64,000 nucleotides of DNA. Source: Rhodobacteraceae bacterium KLH11 (GTDB lineage Bacteria; Pseudomonadota; Alphaproteobacteria; Rhodobacterales; Rhodobacteraceae). Each line of letters begins with the position of its first letter. The stretch's first letter is position 1. Both the position numbers and the translations under genes were made by a program. The stretch spans positions 341,118-405,117 of the forward strand of contig DS999533.1 of assembly GCA_000158135.1 (NCBI GenBank), given 5' to 3'. Under the pieces are notes generated by a model that did not search any database, was not told the origin of the DNA, and worked only from the letters and a program-made list of their open reading frames with translations. Below are positions 24,440 through 33,924 of the stretch, one piece after another.

Positions 24440-27190
24440 CGTTTTTCACCTTCATTTGCCGCCACCTGTATTCACCTGTGAGGATGATGTGAGCCCAGCC
24501 AAGAGGCGATATGTGCGATAGGAGATATTCTGGCGTTTTTAAACCGCGCTTTTTTCGTTGCGCGACCGCGATGCCAAGTTGTTTCGTGTTCCAATAGATG
24601 ATGATTGCGGTGAGCAGATTCAGCCCAGCGATGCGGAAATGCTGGCCTTCGGTCGTGCGATCCCTGATTTCTCCCTGCCGCCCTACCGAAGTGCATTCTT
24701 CAAGGCGTGATGAGCCTCACCCTTATTGAGACCGATTTGAGCGCGGCGTTGCATCTCAGTGTCGAGGAGCCATTCGATGATGAACAACGTCCGCTCGATA
24801 CGCCCGATTTCGCGAAGGGCGATGGCCTGGTCATGCTGGCGCGGCCGCGCCGCTAGTTTCTTCAGAAGCTGACTGGGCTGCATTCTGTCTGAGAGCATTG
24901 TCGCGATACAGCGCAGAACATCTGGCCAGTTGGTGATGATCGTGTCTTCGCGGATGCGATCACCGACCAAGCCCCTCAGTTCAGTTGGAACACTGCGGCG
25001 ATCAAAGACATGCAGCCGCTTGGAAGGAAGATCCCTGATACGCGGAATGAACAGATAACCGAGCAACGAGGTGGCAGCGAACACAAGATCCGTGAAGCCA
25101 CCGGTATCGGCATATTGTTCCCTGATCCGTTTGCCCGTTGGGTTCATGAGCAGACCATCCAGAATATACGGCGCTTCGTTCACTGTGGCGGGGATGACCT
25201 GTGTGGCGAAGGGGCCGTATTGATCTGCCACATGAGTATAGGCTTTCAGGCCGGGTTTATGGCCGTACTTCGCATTGATCAGGTTCATCGCCTCGCCCTG
25301 GCGCGTGGTGGGAAAGAACTGACCATCACTGGAAGCAGTTTCGCCAACACCCCAGCATTTTGCCATTGGCAACCGCGCCTGTGCCTCGATCACCGCGGCC
25401 AATGCCCGATTGATAACGTCACTTTCCACATACCAGTTCGAGAGCCGTGCCAACTGGGTAAAACTATGCGTGCTGCTGGCCCCCGCCATCTTGCTCAAGC
25501 CAAGGTTCAAACCCTCTGCCAGAATGACATTCAGCAAACCAAGCCTATCTTTGCAGGGTGCCCCGGTGCGCAGATGAGTAAAGGCGTCGGTGAGCCCCGT
25601 ATCATTGTCCACATCCACGAGGATATCTGTAATCCGCACCTCCGGCAGGCGGCGATAAAGATCAAGGATGAGGTTATCGGCTTCAGTGGGCACATCAGCT
25701 TCAAGCCGTTCGACACGCAATCGGCCGTCCTCGATGACACCGCCGGGGAGAGTTCCGTTTTTGACCGCCACCGCAAGTCGATGTAGCCCGTCTTCCAAGC
25801 GCCGCTTGCGATCCTTAATCCATACCTCCGGCGCCAATGGCATAGACAAACCCATGGTCTGCGCGGCTTCAACCGGAACCAAAGCCTGTTTCATATCAGA
25901 ATAGCGGCGCGAGTGGGCAAGCCAGACATCCCCGGATCTGAAGGCTTCGCGCAGATGGAACAATACCGCAACGATCCATAGCCGGTCTCGATTGGTTTCT
26001 GGATTCCGCAAGTGACTTCGCCATTTCGACTGTGGCTGAAGAAAAGGCGCAGAGCGACTTGGAATTTCCCGCCTGTCGCGGATCACATCGGCCGCCGCAA
26101 GCAAAGGCTCAGCCACACTGGCTCCCGTGATGTCTAATGCCGTCAGCATTCGTGGAGCATAGAGTTTGAAGCGATGATAGCCCTGTTCGACATAGGCCAG
26201 CGCATCCGCCTTGACGGTCTTACCGAGTGCCCCTGCCGTTGCAACGAGGTTTTCCAGCTCACTCCAACCACAGGACGCATCCACAGCACCAGCGACTGCC
26301 ACTTCATCACCTTTGGCCATCAACAGTGTTGTACCCAAGGTCTCGAACCCCGCCAGATTGATCCAACGATCCGGTCATGGGTTTCGATGACGGTATCAGC
26401 GATGGCGGCTGACCACTCCACGACACAGGTCGTAAGAATGGCCAAACGGCGATCACTGGTGATGTCCCTGAGACCGTCCGTAAAGTAACGCTCCCCCTGA
26501 CGGCGCAATTGCGCAACCCGATGCGCAGGAACATCGCCCAGGATTGCGGGAGACAACGCGATCCGTTGCAGAAATTCCAACCGGTCGAGTTGGCGGTTGA
26601 TGTCGGCAGAGTTCTTACCCACCTCAAACTGCCGCAACCAGATGAACCGGCTGACCCGACCATCCACCTCTTCGGTCAGCAAGGCATCAAGGCGTGCGCG
26701 GATCTTGCTACCGAGACGAGCGACAATACGGGCATCGACCCGCCGCTCGGCGTCAACCAACGCATCCGCACAATGACGTTCTATTCTGGTTGGGCCGGGC
26801 AAGACGATCTGTCTCCGACGACATTCTTCCACAAACCCACGCACCATGCCTTCACTGGATTGTGCGGCCTCGGCGTGCTGATCGAGCCAACGTTTCATCT
26901 TCTTTGCGGCTTTGCCCGTGAACATCTTGTACCCATAGATCTTGCGCAATACGTCAAGATGCTCGTAGCGGGTGTTTTCTCTGGCGGCGTAGGGAAGAAG
27001 ATCGTCAGGCTTTAGGCCAATTTGAGCAGCAACAAAACGCGAGACAGGCTCATGGATCACCTCACCAGCCTTCAGCAAACGGCCCGGAAACCGAAAAGCG
27101 CAGAGTTGGAGCGCAAAGCCGATCTGGTTTTCTGGTCGCCGTCGCGTGCGGATGTGTTTCTGGATGTATATTGTCGTGTAGTCAGACCAT
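24435..27190 (-). pseudogene. Tn3-family transposase, multiply frameshifted and 5'-truncated
   Basis: The three reading segments together give a Tn3 transposase. N-terminal DUF4158 part (about 27190-26320: IGFALQLCAFRFPGRLLKAG, SRFVAAQIGLKP), a long central/C-terminal part (26338-24683: YGPFATQVIPATVNEAPYIL, LGYLFIPRIRDLPSKRLHVF) and a last ~85 residues in another frame (LLTAIIIYWNTKQLG, ISPLGWAHIILTGEYRW). Frame changes lie near 26330 and near 24690, and the first ~25 residues are missing where it abuts the second higBA pair. No resolvase is present. The transposon is dead. Confidence 0.85.
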
Positions 27191-27466
27191 TTCTAACGGC
27201 TTGATGGCTGAAACATCCACGTTGGCATTAGCTAGGTCGTAGCTGGACTGCATATTCAACCAATACTCTGGCGTTGTACCAAAGAAGCGGGACAACCGCA
27301 GGGCGGTATCAACCGTAAGACTGGTTGTTTGCTTGGTCAGCCGCTCAATACGGGTGCGAGGCACGTCGAGCCTCTTGGCAAGCTGGCCCTCACTCATGTC
27401 AACAGGAGTAAGATACAGCTCTTTCAATACCTCACCGGGGTGGCAGGGATTCTTGAGTAAAGACAT
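27182..27466 (-). CDS. higA: HigA-family antitoxin (second pair)
   Basis: 94 residues of the XRE-type HigA family: CHPGEVLKELYLTPVDMSEG, LAKRLDVPRTRIERLTKQTT and RLSRFFGTTPEYWLNMQSSYD are characteristic. It binds its own operator and sequesters HigB. The gene ends exactly where the Tn3 remnant begins, and the last residues (IKPLEMV) may be supplied by the junction. It follows the toxin gene by 14 bp. Confidence 0.88.
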   Translation of the reverse strand: MSLLKNPCHPGEVLKELYLTPVDMSEGQLAKRLDVPRTRIERLTKQTTSLTVDTALRLSRFFGTTPEYWLNMQSSYDLANANVDVSAIKPLEMV

Positions 27467-27480
27467 CTCGTTCTCCTTTC

Positions 27481-27762
27481 CTAGTGGTAGTCCACTATCT
27501 CGACGTGTGACGGACCCTTATCGGTCCAAACGAAACAAATGCGCCATTGCTTGTTTATGCGCACCGAGCGCTGCCCTGATGGATCACCGCTCAAAGCTTC
27601 CAAGTGGTTGCCTGGCGGAAATCTAAGGTCTTCAATAACAACGGCGTTATCCAACGCGGTCAGCATCGCTCTGGTACGCTTCACAAGGCCTGCAGGAAAG
27701 CCTTTGCCGAACTTACCATTTAGGGCATTGGCGGCGAGCTTTCCCTTGGCACTTTGTATCAT
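27481..27762 (-). CDS. higB: HigB-family toxin (second pair)
   Basis: 93 residues from the ATG at 27762. Family marks are MLTALDNAVVIEDLRFPPGN, the RSVRINKQWRICFVW strand with catalytic-site Arg/Lys residues, and the terminal VEIVDYH. HigB is a ribosome-dependent mRNA interferase. Several upstream in-frame ATGs exist (to 27798), but they lie in the operator repeats and lengthen the N-terminus unlike the family. Order toxin then antitoxin, as usual for higBA. Confidence 0.85.
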   Translation of the reverse strand: MIQSAKGKLAANALNGKFGKGFPAGLVKRTRAMLTALDNAVVIEDLRFPPGNHLEALSGDPSGQRSVRINKQWRICFVWTDKGPSHVEIVDYH

Positions 27763-27797
27763 GTAACGATACATAGTCTGTATCATGCTAAGATACA
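27755..27797 (-). promoter_or_regulatory. Two tandem palindromic operators before higBA
   Basis: TGTATC-N7-GATACA occurs twice, at 27755-27773 and 27779-27797, start to start 24 bp. Both are perfect 6-bp-arm palindromes with 7-bp spacers. A weak promoter (TTGTAT, 17 bp, TATGTA on the minus strand) overlaps them. The inner copy covers the higB start codon, so HigA binding could block both transcription and ribosome access. Confidence 0.7.
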
Positions 27798-27902
27798 ATA
27801 ATAAAGGTCAAAAATAGGTAATAAAGTGTAATCGGAGTGTTACTTGATTATCGCAGAGCGATGTCATCGCCCTCTTATGTTTTGAGTTCAGTTTTTTCAC
27901 GT

Positions 27903-28611
27903 GTGGCTACAGACTGTGCCCATCATCTTCATGCCCACGCGAGAGCGTCTGCTCGTGCGTGTGGCTGATCTCCTGGGCGATTTCCTTGATTTTGGCGGCG
28001 GCGAACTGGTGCAGCTCATCCACGGCTGTCTTGGCCTGCACGTCGTAATCCCCGACCCCTTTAGCTTTGAAAAAGGCGCTCGCAACAGCTTCGTCGGTAT
28101 TGCGCCAGTCGATAGACGTTCCAAGGGATACATTCTCGTGGCTGGAAAAGCGGGACAGGAAAAGATCGGGATCAAGCCCTGCACCTTCCGCACGTTCGAC
28201 GATGGCCGATTTGACAGCCTCCCATCTGCCTGCCTCCGGACCTTCCAGGGCGTCCATCCGGTCGGCTCCGAAAGCGTTGTTGTAACGATTGTCGTCTACC
28301 ATGAAGGTTTGCAGCCTGGCATCGTTGGGCTGCAGAACCGCGACCTGTGCTTTCAGGTCGCCGATCTGAAGCTCCATCGTCGTGCGCAATTCCGGGTTTT
28401 CAACCTTGGCAAGCAGCCGCTCCATATCCGCAATGGATTGCAGAATACCTGTTGTCTGTTCATCGAGCGCCTTGAAGACGTCTTCGCCCAGATGATCGTT
28501 CATGAACTGAACGTAGCGCTCTGATCCGGCCACATAGGCATCGGAATTCTGGAAGTCTCTGTATTCGGCAATCTCTGCAAGCGCTGACAGATACGGGTAG
28601 CTCTGCGCGTC
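27903..28611 (-). repeat. 709-bp repeat, copy A
   Basis: Matches 37218-37926 in reverse orientation with only a few substitutions (for example Leu/Pro and Gln/Arg changes in the encoded protein). Downstream of the shared stop codon, copy A continues to match the short third copy (46832-47010) for about 35 bp more, showing that the copies have different outer limits. Confidence 0.85.
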
Positions 28612-28941
28612 CCCTCTGGCGTCATTGATATGATTTTTGATCCGGGCCTTCAGATCGTCGCCCACCATCTCGACGGTTCCGCCGGAATCGTGAATATCCC
28701 GCAACTCCTGTAGGATCGGCTGCGACACATAAGACGGATCGCCAAAATGATCGGCCTGTTTCAAGAGGTAGTCCAGTTGCGAAACCATGTCTGTTTTTCC
28801 TTCGACAAGCTGCAGCGCGTATTTTTGGATTTGGTCGGATATGAGCGTTGATGTCTCGGTGAACTGTTCGGATATCTTGAGGAGGGACAAAGCCGACATA
28901 TTCCGAGCTGCTTCCTGCGCCCTGGTCTCCGCCTCTGGCAC
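27907..28941 (-). CDS. Hypothetical protein of a repeated gene family, 344 residues
   Basis: A mostly helical acidic protein (MPEAETRAQEAARNMSALSL...) with possible coiled-coil stretches and a charged end (HTHEQTLSRGHEDDGHSL). No domain recognised. The 3' 709 bp (27903-28611) are repeated almost exactly at 37218-37926 in the opposite direction, and the last ~180 bp again at 46832-47010. The start may lie further upstream, as open coding-like sequence continues beyond 28941, so this could be the C-terminal part of a larger plasmid- or phage-derived protein. Confidence 0.55.
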   Translation of the reverse strand: MPEAETRAQEAARNMSALSLLKISEQFTETSTLISDQIQKYALQLVEGKTDMVSQLDYLLKQADHFGDPSYVSQPILQELRDIHDSGGTVEMVGDDLKARIKNHINDARGDAQSYPYLSALAEIAEYRDFQNSDAYVAGSERYVQFMNDHLGEDVFKALDEQTTGILQSIADMERLLAKVENPELRTTMELQIGDLKAQVAVLQPNDARLQTFMVDDNRYNNAFGADRMDALEGPEAGRWEAVKSAIVERAEGAGLDPDLFLSRFSSHENVSLGTSIDWRNTDEAVASAFFKAKGVGDYDVQAKTAVDELHQFAAAKIKEIAQEISHTHEQTLSRGHEDDGHSL

Positions 28942-29347
28942 CCCGTTAACGACAGCTATCCATTGATGTAGCGCAGGCAGGCCTCGCGCCCCTGTATCCG
29001 TTCAGGTCGATAGAAAAGACGGGGGCGATCACACTGCTTTTCAGTCCTTGCACGACCTGAAACATCCCGATCCGTCCCCCGCCGCTGCCCGGCATATTTG
29101 AGGTGCCGGTCAGCGGCTCCGTTATCGCATGGGAGCCAGGAAGCAGCCTAAGACAAGAAGTGTCACCGTTGGGCGCGACGTGAGCAAGGCTTAGCAGCCC
29201 GGAGACCTCAAATATCGCAGGGCTGAAAAGCCTTGCGGGATTGGTTAGTCTGCAACCAAACCACACTTTTAGTTTCCACGTTTTAGAGCAAACCCTCCGA
29301 CTTCCAGTTGGATCAGCTTCAGCACGAAGAATCGTCGTATGATCGTA
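28942..29347. other. Stretch without recognisable gene
   Basis: Open frames exist on the minus strand but have no recognisable family. The sequence may include the 5' part of the repeated 344-residue gene's ancestral frame and fragments of another element. Nothing else is identified. Confidence 0.3.
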
Positions 29348-29395
29348 TCCTCCCAAAATGAACCTCCGATCCGGCTCCGGTTCATTTTGGGAGGA
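29348..29395. repeat. Perfect inverted repeat with 17-bp arms
   Basis: TCCTCCCAAAATGAACC (29348-29364) and GGTTCATTTTGGGAGGA (29379-29395) are exact reverse complements around a 14-base loop that is itself partly symmetric. It stands 9 bp before the start of the large duplicated block (29404) and is absent from the second copy of that block. There is no T-run, so it is not an obvious terminator. It could be a junction of element ends or a structured RNA leader. Confidence 0.75.
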
Positions 29396-29579
29396 ATCTG
29401 GATCACTCAATCTGATCTTTGATGAAGATGAACAGATAGCGGCGTCAGCCAAGGTCGGACCGATCCGACGCCTGCTGCTGAAGACGACAAGCCAACCCGG
29501 CCCCATAGCCGGTGCCTATTCAAGCATAGGATTACGGAATTTCCGCGGGAAACAATCTGGCTCTAGAATTTCGATATGA
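29358..29579 (+). CDS. Possible small coupled reading frame upstream of the repeat-tract gene
   Basis: 73 codons (MNLRSGSGSFWEE..., ...SQPGPIAGAYSSIGLRNF). The last ~55 codons are conserved in the second locus (49824-49999) with few changes, but the 5' parts differ. Its TGA overlaps the next ATG (ATGA at 29576-29579). The conserved part may be the tail of an older gene carried along with the block. No function recognised. Confidence 0.3.
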   Translation: MNLRSGSGSFWEESGSLNLIFDEDEQIAASAKVGPIRRLLLKTTSQPGPIAGAYSSIGLRNFRGKQSGSRISI

Positions 29580-30202
29580 GACACATTGATTGGCCCTCGA
29601 ATATTCGGCCAAAAATCGCCAATATACTCAATAAAGTCAGTACCTTGCTTGACGATAGGGCGGAAGCTCCATATCATCGGTTCATCGGTTCATCGGTTCA
29701 TCGGTTCATCGGTTCATCGGTTCATCGGTTCATCGGTTCATCGGTTCATCGGTTCATCGGTTCATCGGTTCATCGGTTCAAGAACCGTGGCTGCGCATTG
29801 GCGCAAAGCAGAGCGCTCTCCGGTTACATCCTCCTGATACCCGACCGCAGGTCGGTTATTGTTCAAGGTTTAATTGGCAGTCTGATCTCGGTTTCCGGAT
29901 TGGATGATCAGTTGCGCTTCTCTCCGATCAGCGCGCCCTGCGATGTGACGACCACCGGTTCGGGGCCGGATGTGAAGCCCTGGCAGTTTCTCCTGATTAA
30001 AGACGACGGCGTGGAGGCAACACCGCCGATCACTGACGCCGGTTCGCGTCCGGTTGCGTCTGGGGCAACGCCTGCGGCCGATGCCGCTCTCAATATCCGT
30101 ATTTATGACAACCAGCTGCCTGTCTGGCGGACATGGTGGCGCCTTTGCCTGGTCGGTTTTGTGCCCGTTGGCTCGGCCCATCACAGGAGTATTTCAGAAT
30201 GA
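29576..30202 (+). CDS. Octanucleotide-repeat-containing gene translationally coupled to autotransporter 1
   Basis: 208 codons: an N-terminal ~33 residues (MRHIDWPSNIRPKIANILNK...), then the HRFIGSSV octapeptide repeat encoded by 13 copies of ATCGGTTC, then ~130 residues with plausible coding composition (SGYILLIPDRRSVIVQGLIG..., DVKPWQFLLIKDDGVEATPP) and a Trp-rich hydrophobic end. The stop overlaps the autotransporter ATG (ATGA at 30199-30202). A gain or loss of one 8-bp unit would shift the frame to an early stop (one alternative frame ends at 29837). I do not recognise the protein; it may act mainly as a leader for coupled translation. Confidence 0.5.
   Translation: MRHIDWPSNIRPKIANILNKVSTLLDDRAEAPYHRFIGSSVHRFIGSSVHRFIGSSVHRFIGSSVHRFKNRGCALAQSRALSGYILLIPDRRSVIVQGLIGSLISVSGLDDQLRFSPISAPCDVTTTGSGPDVKPWQFLLIKDDGVEATPPITDAGSRPVASGATPAADAALNIRIYDNQLPVWRTWWRLCLVGFVPVGSAHHRSISE
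29676..29779 (+). repeat. Simple-sequence tract, (ATCGGTTC)13
   Basis: Thirteen perfect head-to-tail copies of an 8-bp unit. The same tract in the second locus has ten copies (50096-50175). Both counts leave the flanking frame in register (a difference of 24 bp). Pure tracts of this kind change length by slipped-strand mispairing. There are no spacers, so this is not a CRISPR array. Confidence 0.95.
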
Positions 30203-33200
30203 CAAACCAGTGCTTTGATTTCCAACGGGTCTTTCCCCCGCTCAAGGTTTTGGTACGTGGAGGTCGATTGACCAAGTTCAAGGGGCGGGTCGCGAGCATA
30301 GCGCCGGGCCTTTTGGGTGTGGCGACCGGCGCAACAGCAGGGCTGTTGTTGGTAACTGACGCGGCGCATGCAGCCAATGAGTGTGGGGCAGACGCCTCTG
30401 GCCAGGATGTCGTTAACTGTGCTCCTGGAAATTACCAGATCGGCATCGCCTATATCGGATCAGACGGGCTTACTCTGGTACTTGATGACCCAGGTATCAC
30501 GGTGGGTGGCTCTGGAGTGCGTGGGCACGGAGCGGGGACGGCTGATGGGAATATGACTGTGCTCTTGCAGAGCGGCCGCGTCACCACGGATGGGGGTTTT
30601 GCTCACGGGCTCTGGGCGGGGATTTTTAACGAGGAGAGCGCGGCCGAGGCGCGTGTGCATATGACCGACGGGGATGTTGATACAAGCGGGGACTGGGCTC
30701 GTGGGCTTTATGTGAGCACCACTGGCCTTGGCACTGCGCTGGCGGTAATGCAGGGCGGCCGCGTCACCACGGATGGGGATAGTGCGCGTGGGCATTCGGT
30801 GGAGATCAACAACGAGGAGAGCACAGCCACGGCGACGGCGCGCCTGACCGGCGGGGATATCACGACAGGCGGTAACTGGGCCCATGGGCTTTATGCGACC
30901 ACCAATGGCGATGGCGCTGCGGTTGCTGAAATGCAGGGTGGGACAATCACCACGCGTGGGGATAATGCGCGTGGGCATTCGGTGGAGATTGGCAACACGG
31001 AGAGCACAGCCACGGCGACGGCGCGCCTGACCGGCGGGGATATCACGACAGGCGGGAGATGGGCCTATGGGCTTTTTGCGATCACCACTGGCCTTGGCGC
31101 AGCAACAGCACACATGACCGACGGGGATGTCAAAACAAGCGGAGCTAATGCCTATGGGCTTTATGCGTGGGCCACTGGTCTTGGTGCTGCGGTTGCGCAG
31201 ATGGCTGATGGCCGCGTCACCACGGAAGGGGTTTTTGCTAACGGGCTCTGGGCGAGCATTGCTAACACGGAGAGCGTTGCCGAGGTGCGTGCGCATATGA
31301 CCGGCGGGGATGTCAAGACAAGCGGAGCTAATGCCCGCGGGCTTTTGGCGACCACCTCTGGCCTGGGTGCTGCGGTTGCGCAGCTGGAGGGCGGGGATGT
31401 CACCACCGATGGGGATAATGCCCAGGGGCTTTGGGCAGAGATTATTAACGAGGAGAGCGCGGCCGATGCGCGTGCGCATATGACCCGGGGAGATGTCACG
31501 ACAGGCGGAGGCGGTGCTCATGGGGTTTATGCGAGGACCTTTGGCCTTGGCGCTGCGGTTGCGCAGTTGGAGGGGGGCTCCGTTACCACGAAAGGGGGTT
31601 TTGCTTCCGGACTTCGGGCGGAGACTAGATTCGCCGGGAGCGTTGCCGAGGTGCGTGCGCATATGACCGGCGGGGATGTCAAGACAAGCGGAGCTAATGC
31701 CCGCGGGCTTTTGGCGACCACCTCTGGCCTGGGTGCTGCGGTTGCGCAGCTGGAGGGCGGGGATGTCACCACCGATGGGGATAATGCCCACGGGCTTTGG
31801 GCAGAGATTATTAACGAGGAGAGCGTTGCCGATGCGCGTGCGCATATGACCGGGGGAGATGTCACGACAGGCGGAGACAATGCCCATGGGCTTTTGGCGA
31901 CCACCTCTGGCTCTGGCGCTGCGACTGCGCGGATGGCCGATGGCCGCGTCACCACGGATGGGGAAGGCGCCTTTGGGTTGGTTGCGCAGTCGGCTGCCGG
32001 GCAGGCGATTGCCCGTCTGGATGCGGATGCCGCTGTAAGGGTTTTCGGAATGAATGCAGACGGCATTCACGCTGTTGGAGCGACGGGCTTTGACATAGAC
32101 GTGGCGGGGTCTGTGACGGGCGGCGGCGGAGCCGGCGCGGCAATCCGTTCGATATCCGGTGCCGGTGGGACGATTGATATCGCCAGCGGGGCCCATGTGC
32201 GTGCGGGAACTTCTGGTCTTGCGATCCGGGACGGGGATGGCAATGCGGTCATCACCTCGTCAGGGACGATCCTCGGTGATATTCTTCTTGGGGCGGGTGA
32301 CGATATGCTGACCCTGACGGGAGGACGTTTCACGGGTGCTGTTGATGGCGGTGAGGGCATCAATGATCAGCTGGTTTTGAGGGATCAGACTATGGTCTTC
32401 ACGACGGATCGCTTCCGCAATTGGGAGCGTCTCACGCTGAATGACACGAAGCTGATCATGGTTGGCGGTGATACACTGGCTATGGATTTGTCCATCGACG
32501 CCAGGTCTGTGTTCCACGCCTCCGGCGGGGAGCGCGACATTACCATTGCAGGCGATGTGACCAATGCAGGGTCTCTGTTCTTAAGTGTGCAGGATGGAGA
32601 TACAGGCGATGTGATCACCATTGATGGGGATTACACCGGATCAGGCTCGAGTGTTTTTGCACTGGATGCGGTTATGGGGGGCGACGATCCGAAGGGCGAT
32701 ATGGTTGTCATCACCGGCAGCGCTGCGGGCGATATGATGCTGTCGGTTGCCAGCCTGGACAGCGGCGGTGCAGAGGTCACCGCGCGTGAAGTTGATGTGG
32801 TTTCTGTTGCCGGAGCGTTTGACGGGACGGTCACCCTTGTAGATGGCAACCATGTCACTTCGGACGGGGAGCATGCGTTTGTCGCGGGCGCTTACGTTTA
32901 TACGCTGGCCAAGGCCGGGGATGGCCGCGGTTGGGTGTTGAGTGCGATGTCCGATACCAAGAAGATCAACTGGCAACCCTCTGCGCCGATCTATGACAGC
33001 TATGGTCATGCGCTTCTGGCCCTCAACGGTCCCTCTTCGCTGCGCCAGCGGGGCAGCTCGGAGGATTTCCGGAGCCTGGCCTGGGATGGGGGAACAGCTG
33101 GCCAGAACACGGGCTCGCCGCTTTGGTTCCAGATGGGCGGGGAACGCATCACAACGGCGGAAGAGCACAGCACAACAGGAGCCGGGCTTGAGAGCAGTAT

Positions 33201-33924
33201 CCGGGAGATGGAGATCGGCGCGGATATCGTCCTGAACGATGGCGGTGCGGGCCTGTTTGTGGGCGGGCTGATGCTGTCCTACGCCACCGGCAGTACAGAT
33301 GTCAGCTCTGGCTTTGGGGATGGTTCGGTTGCGACCAGCGGCCTGGGTCTGGGCCTGGCTGCAACATGGTATGACAATCGCAGGTTTTATATCGACGCGC
33401 AGATGACACTGTCCTCTTATACAAGTGATCTGAGCTCTGCCCGTATCGGAAGTTTGGCGGAAGGGAACAGTGGCACGGGCTATGCCGTGTCGCTGGAGGT
33501 GGGAAAGCAGTTCGATCTGAACCCCGGACTGGTGGTGATACCGCAGGCCCAGCTGAGCCATTCTTCTGTTGCGTTTTCTGACTTCACCGGCGCGCCATAT
33601 GGAGCGCGTGTGACGCTCGACGATGCGGCCAGCCAGACGTTGCGCCTTGGGCTTGAGTTTGAAACGCAGGCACAAGAATCCAGTCATCTTTATGGTATCG
33701 TCAACCTGTTCCACGAGTTTGGCGCGGGAAGCACGGTAAATGTCGCCGGGGTGTCCCTGACAACCGAGAGCGAGCCCTGGGCCATCGGGTTTGGCTTTGG
33801 CGGCACCTATGCCTGGAATGACCGCCTCGCCCTCTTCGGCGAAGCCTCCTATGCAACAGGACTAACAACCCTCGGCGATACCACCGAACTCAACCTCAAC
33901 GCAGGACTCAAAATATCCTTCTAG
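30199..33924 (+). CDS. Autotransporter adhesin-like protein 1 (type V secretion)
   Basis: 1241 residues from ATG 30199, which has an AGGAG site and the ATGA overlap. A long signal peptide (~58 residues: MTNQCFDFQRVFPPLKVLVR..., ending TDAAHA) resembles extended autotransporter leaders. The passenger (~120-620) is built of alternating ~31-residue half-repeats such as GGDVTTDGDNAHGLWAEI and GGDVKTSGANARGLLATTSG, probably a beta-helix. A non-repetitive stalk (~620-930) follows with VTGGGGAGAAIRSISGAGG and GDYTGSGSSVFALD. The last ~280 residues form a beta-barrel with alternating strands and terminal LKISF. Likely surface-exposed adhesin or self-association factor. Second copy: 50595-56420. Confidence 0.88.
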   Translation: MTNQCFDFQRVFPPLKVLVRGGRLTKFKGRVASIAPGLLGVATGATAGLLLVTDAAHAANECGADASGQDVVNCAPGNYQIGIAYIGSDGLTLVLDDPGITVGGSGVRGHGAGTADGNMTVLLQSGRVTTDGGFAHGLWAGIFNEESAAEARVHMTDGDVDTSGDWARGLYVSTTGLGTALAVMQGGRVTTDGDSARGHSVEINNEESTATATARLTGGDITTGGNWAHGLYATTNGDGAAVAEMQGGTITTRGDNARGHSVEIGNTESTATATARLTGGDITTGGRWAYGLFAITTGLGAATAHMTDGDVKTSGANAYGLYAWATGLGAAVAQMADGRVTTEGVFANGLWASIANTESVAEVRAHMTGGDVKTSGANARGLLATTSGLGAAVAQLEGGDVTTDGDNAQGLWAEIINEESAADARAHMTRGDVTTGGGGAHGVYARTFGLGAAVAQLEGGSVTTKGGFASGLRAETRFAGSVAEVRAHMTGGDVKTSGANARGLLATTSGLGAAVAQLEGGDVTTDGDNAHGLWAEIINEESVADARAHMTGGDVTTGGDNAHGLLATTSGSGAATARMADGRVTTDGEGAFGLVAQSAAGQAIARLDADAAVRVFGMNADGIHAVGATGFDIDVAGSVTGGGGAGAAIRSISGAGGTIDIASGAHVRAGTSGLAIRDGDGNAVITSSGTILGDILLGAGDDMLTLTGGRFTGAVDGGEGINDQLVLRDQTMVFTTDRFRNWERLTLNDTKLIMVGGDTLAMDLSIDARSVFHASGGERDITIAGDVTNAGSLFLSVQDGDTGDVITIDGDYTGSGSSVFALDAVMGGDDPKGDMVVITGSAAGDMMLSVASLDSGGAEVTAREVDVVSVAGAFDGTVTLVDGNHVTSDGEHAFVAGAYVYTLAKAGDGRGWVLSAMSDTKKINWQPSAPIYDSYGHALLALNGPSSLRQRGSSEDFRSLAWDGGTAGQNTGSPLWFQMGGERITTAEEHSTTGAGLESSIREMEIGADIVLNDGGAGLFVGGLMLSYATGSTDVSSGFGDGSVATSGLGLGLAATWYDNRRFYIDAQMTLSSYTSDLSSARIGSLAEGNSGTGYAVSLEVGKQFDLNPGLVVIPQAQLSHSSVAFSDFTGAPYGARVTLDDAASQTLRLGLEFETQAQESSHLYGIVNLFHEFGAGSTVNVAGVSLTTESEPWAIGFGFGGTYAWNDRLALFGEASYATGLTTLGDTTELNLNAGLKISF

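Larger units (their letters stand above)
29404..33918 (+). repeat. Duplicated autotransporter block, copy 1
   Basis: Starts at CACTCAATCTGA (copy 2: 49824) and ends with the last codons of the autotransporter (copy 2: ~56415). Upstream parts and the 3' ~2.4 kb are nearly identical; the central repeat region differs in length by 2.1 kb. Identity ends sharply at both borders. Confidence 0.9.

Noticed and set aside
27022..27204. 60-codon plus-strand frame opposite the Tn3 transposase N-terminus
   Set aside because: The minus strand here reads as Tn3 sequence (IGFALQLCAFRFPGRLL), so this is a shadow.
28946..29506. 186-codon minus-strand frame upstream of the 344-residue gene
   Set aside because: Crosses the 17-bp-arm hairpin and overlaps sequence conserved as plus-strand coding in both adhesin blocks; no recognisable domain, start or ribosome site.
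29676..29779. Regular short repeats that could be mistaken for a CRISPR array (also 50096-50175)
   Set aside because: The 8-bp units are contiguous with no spacers; no cas genes in the window.
32641..33714. 357-codon minus-strand frame opposite the autotransporter barrel (also 55137-56210)
   Set aside because: Antisense shadow of the conserved beta-barrel region.
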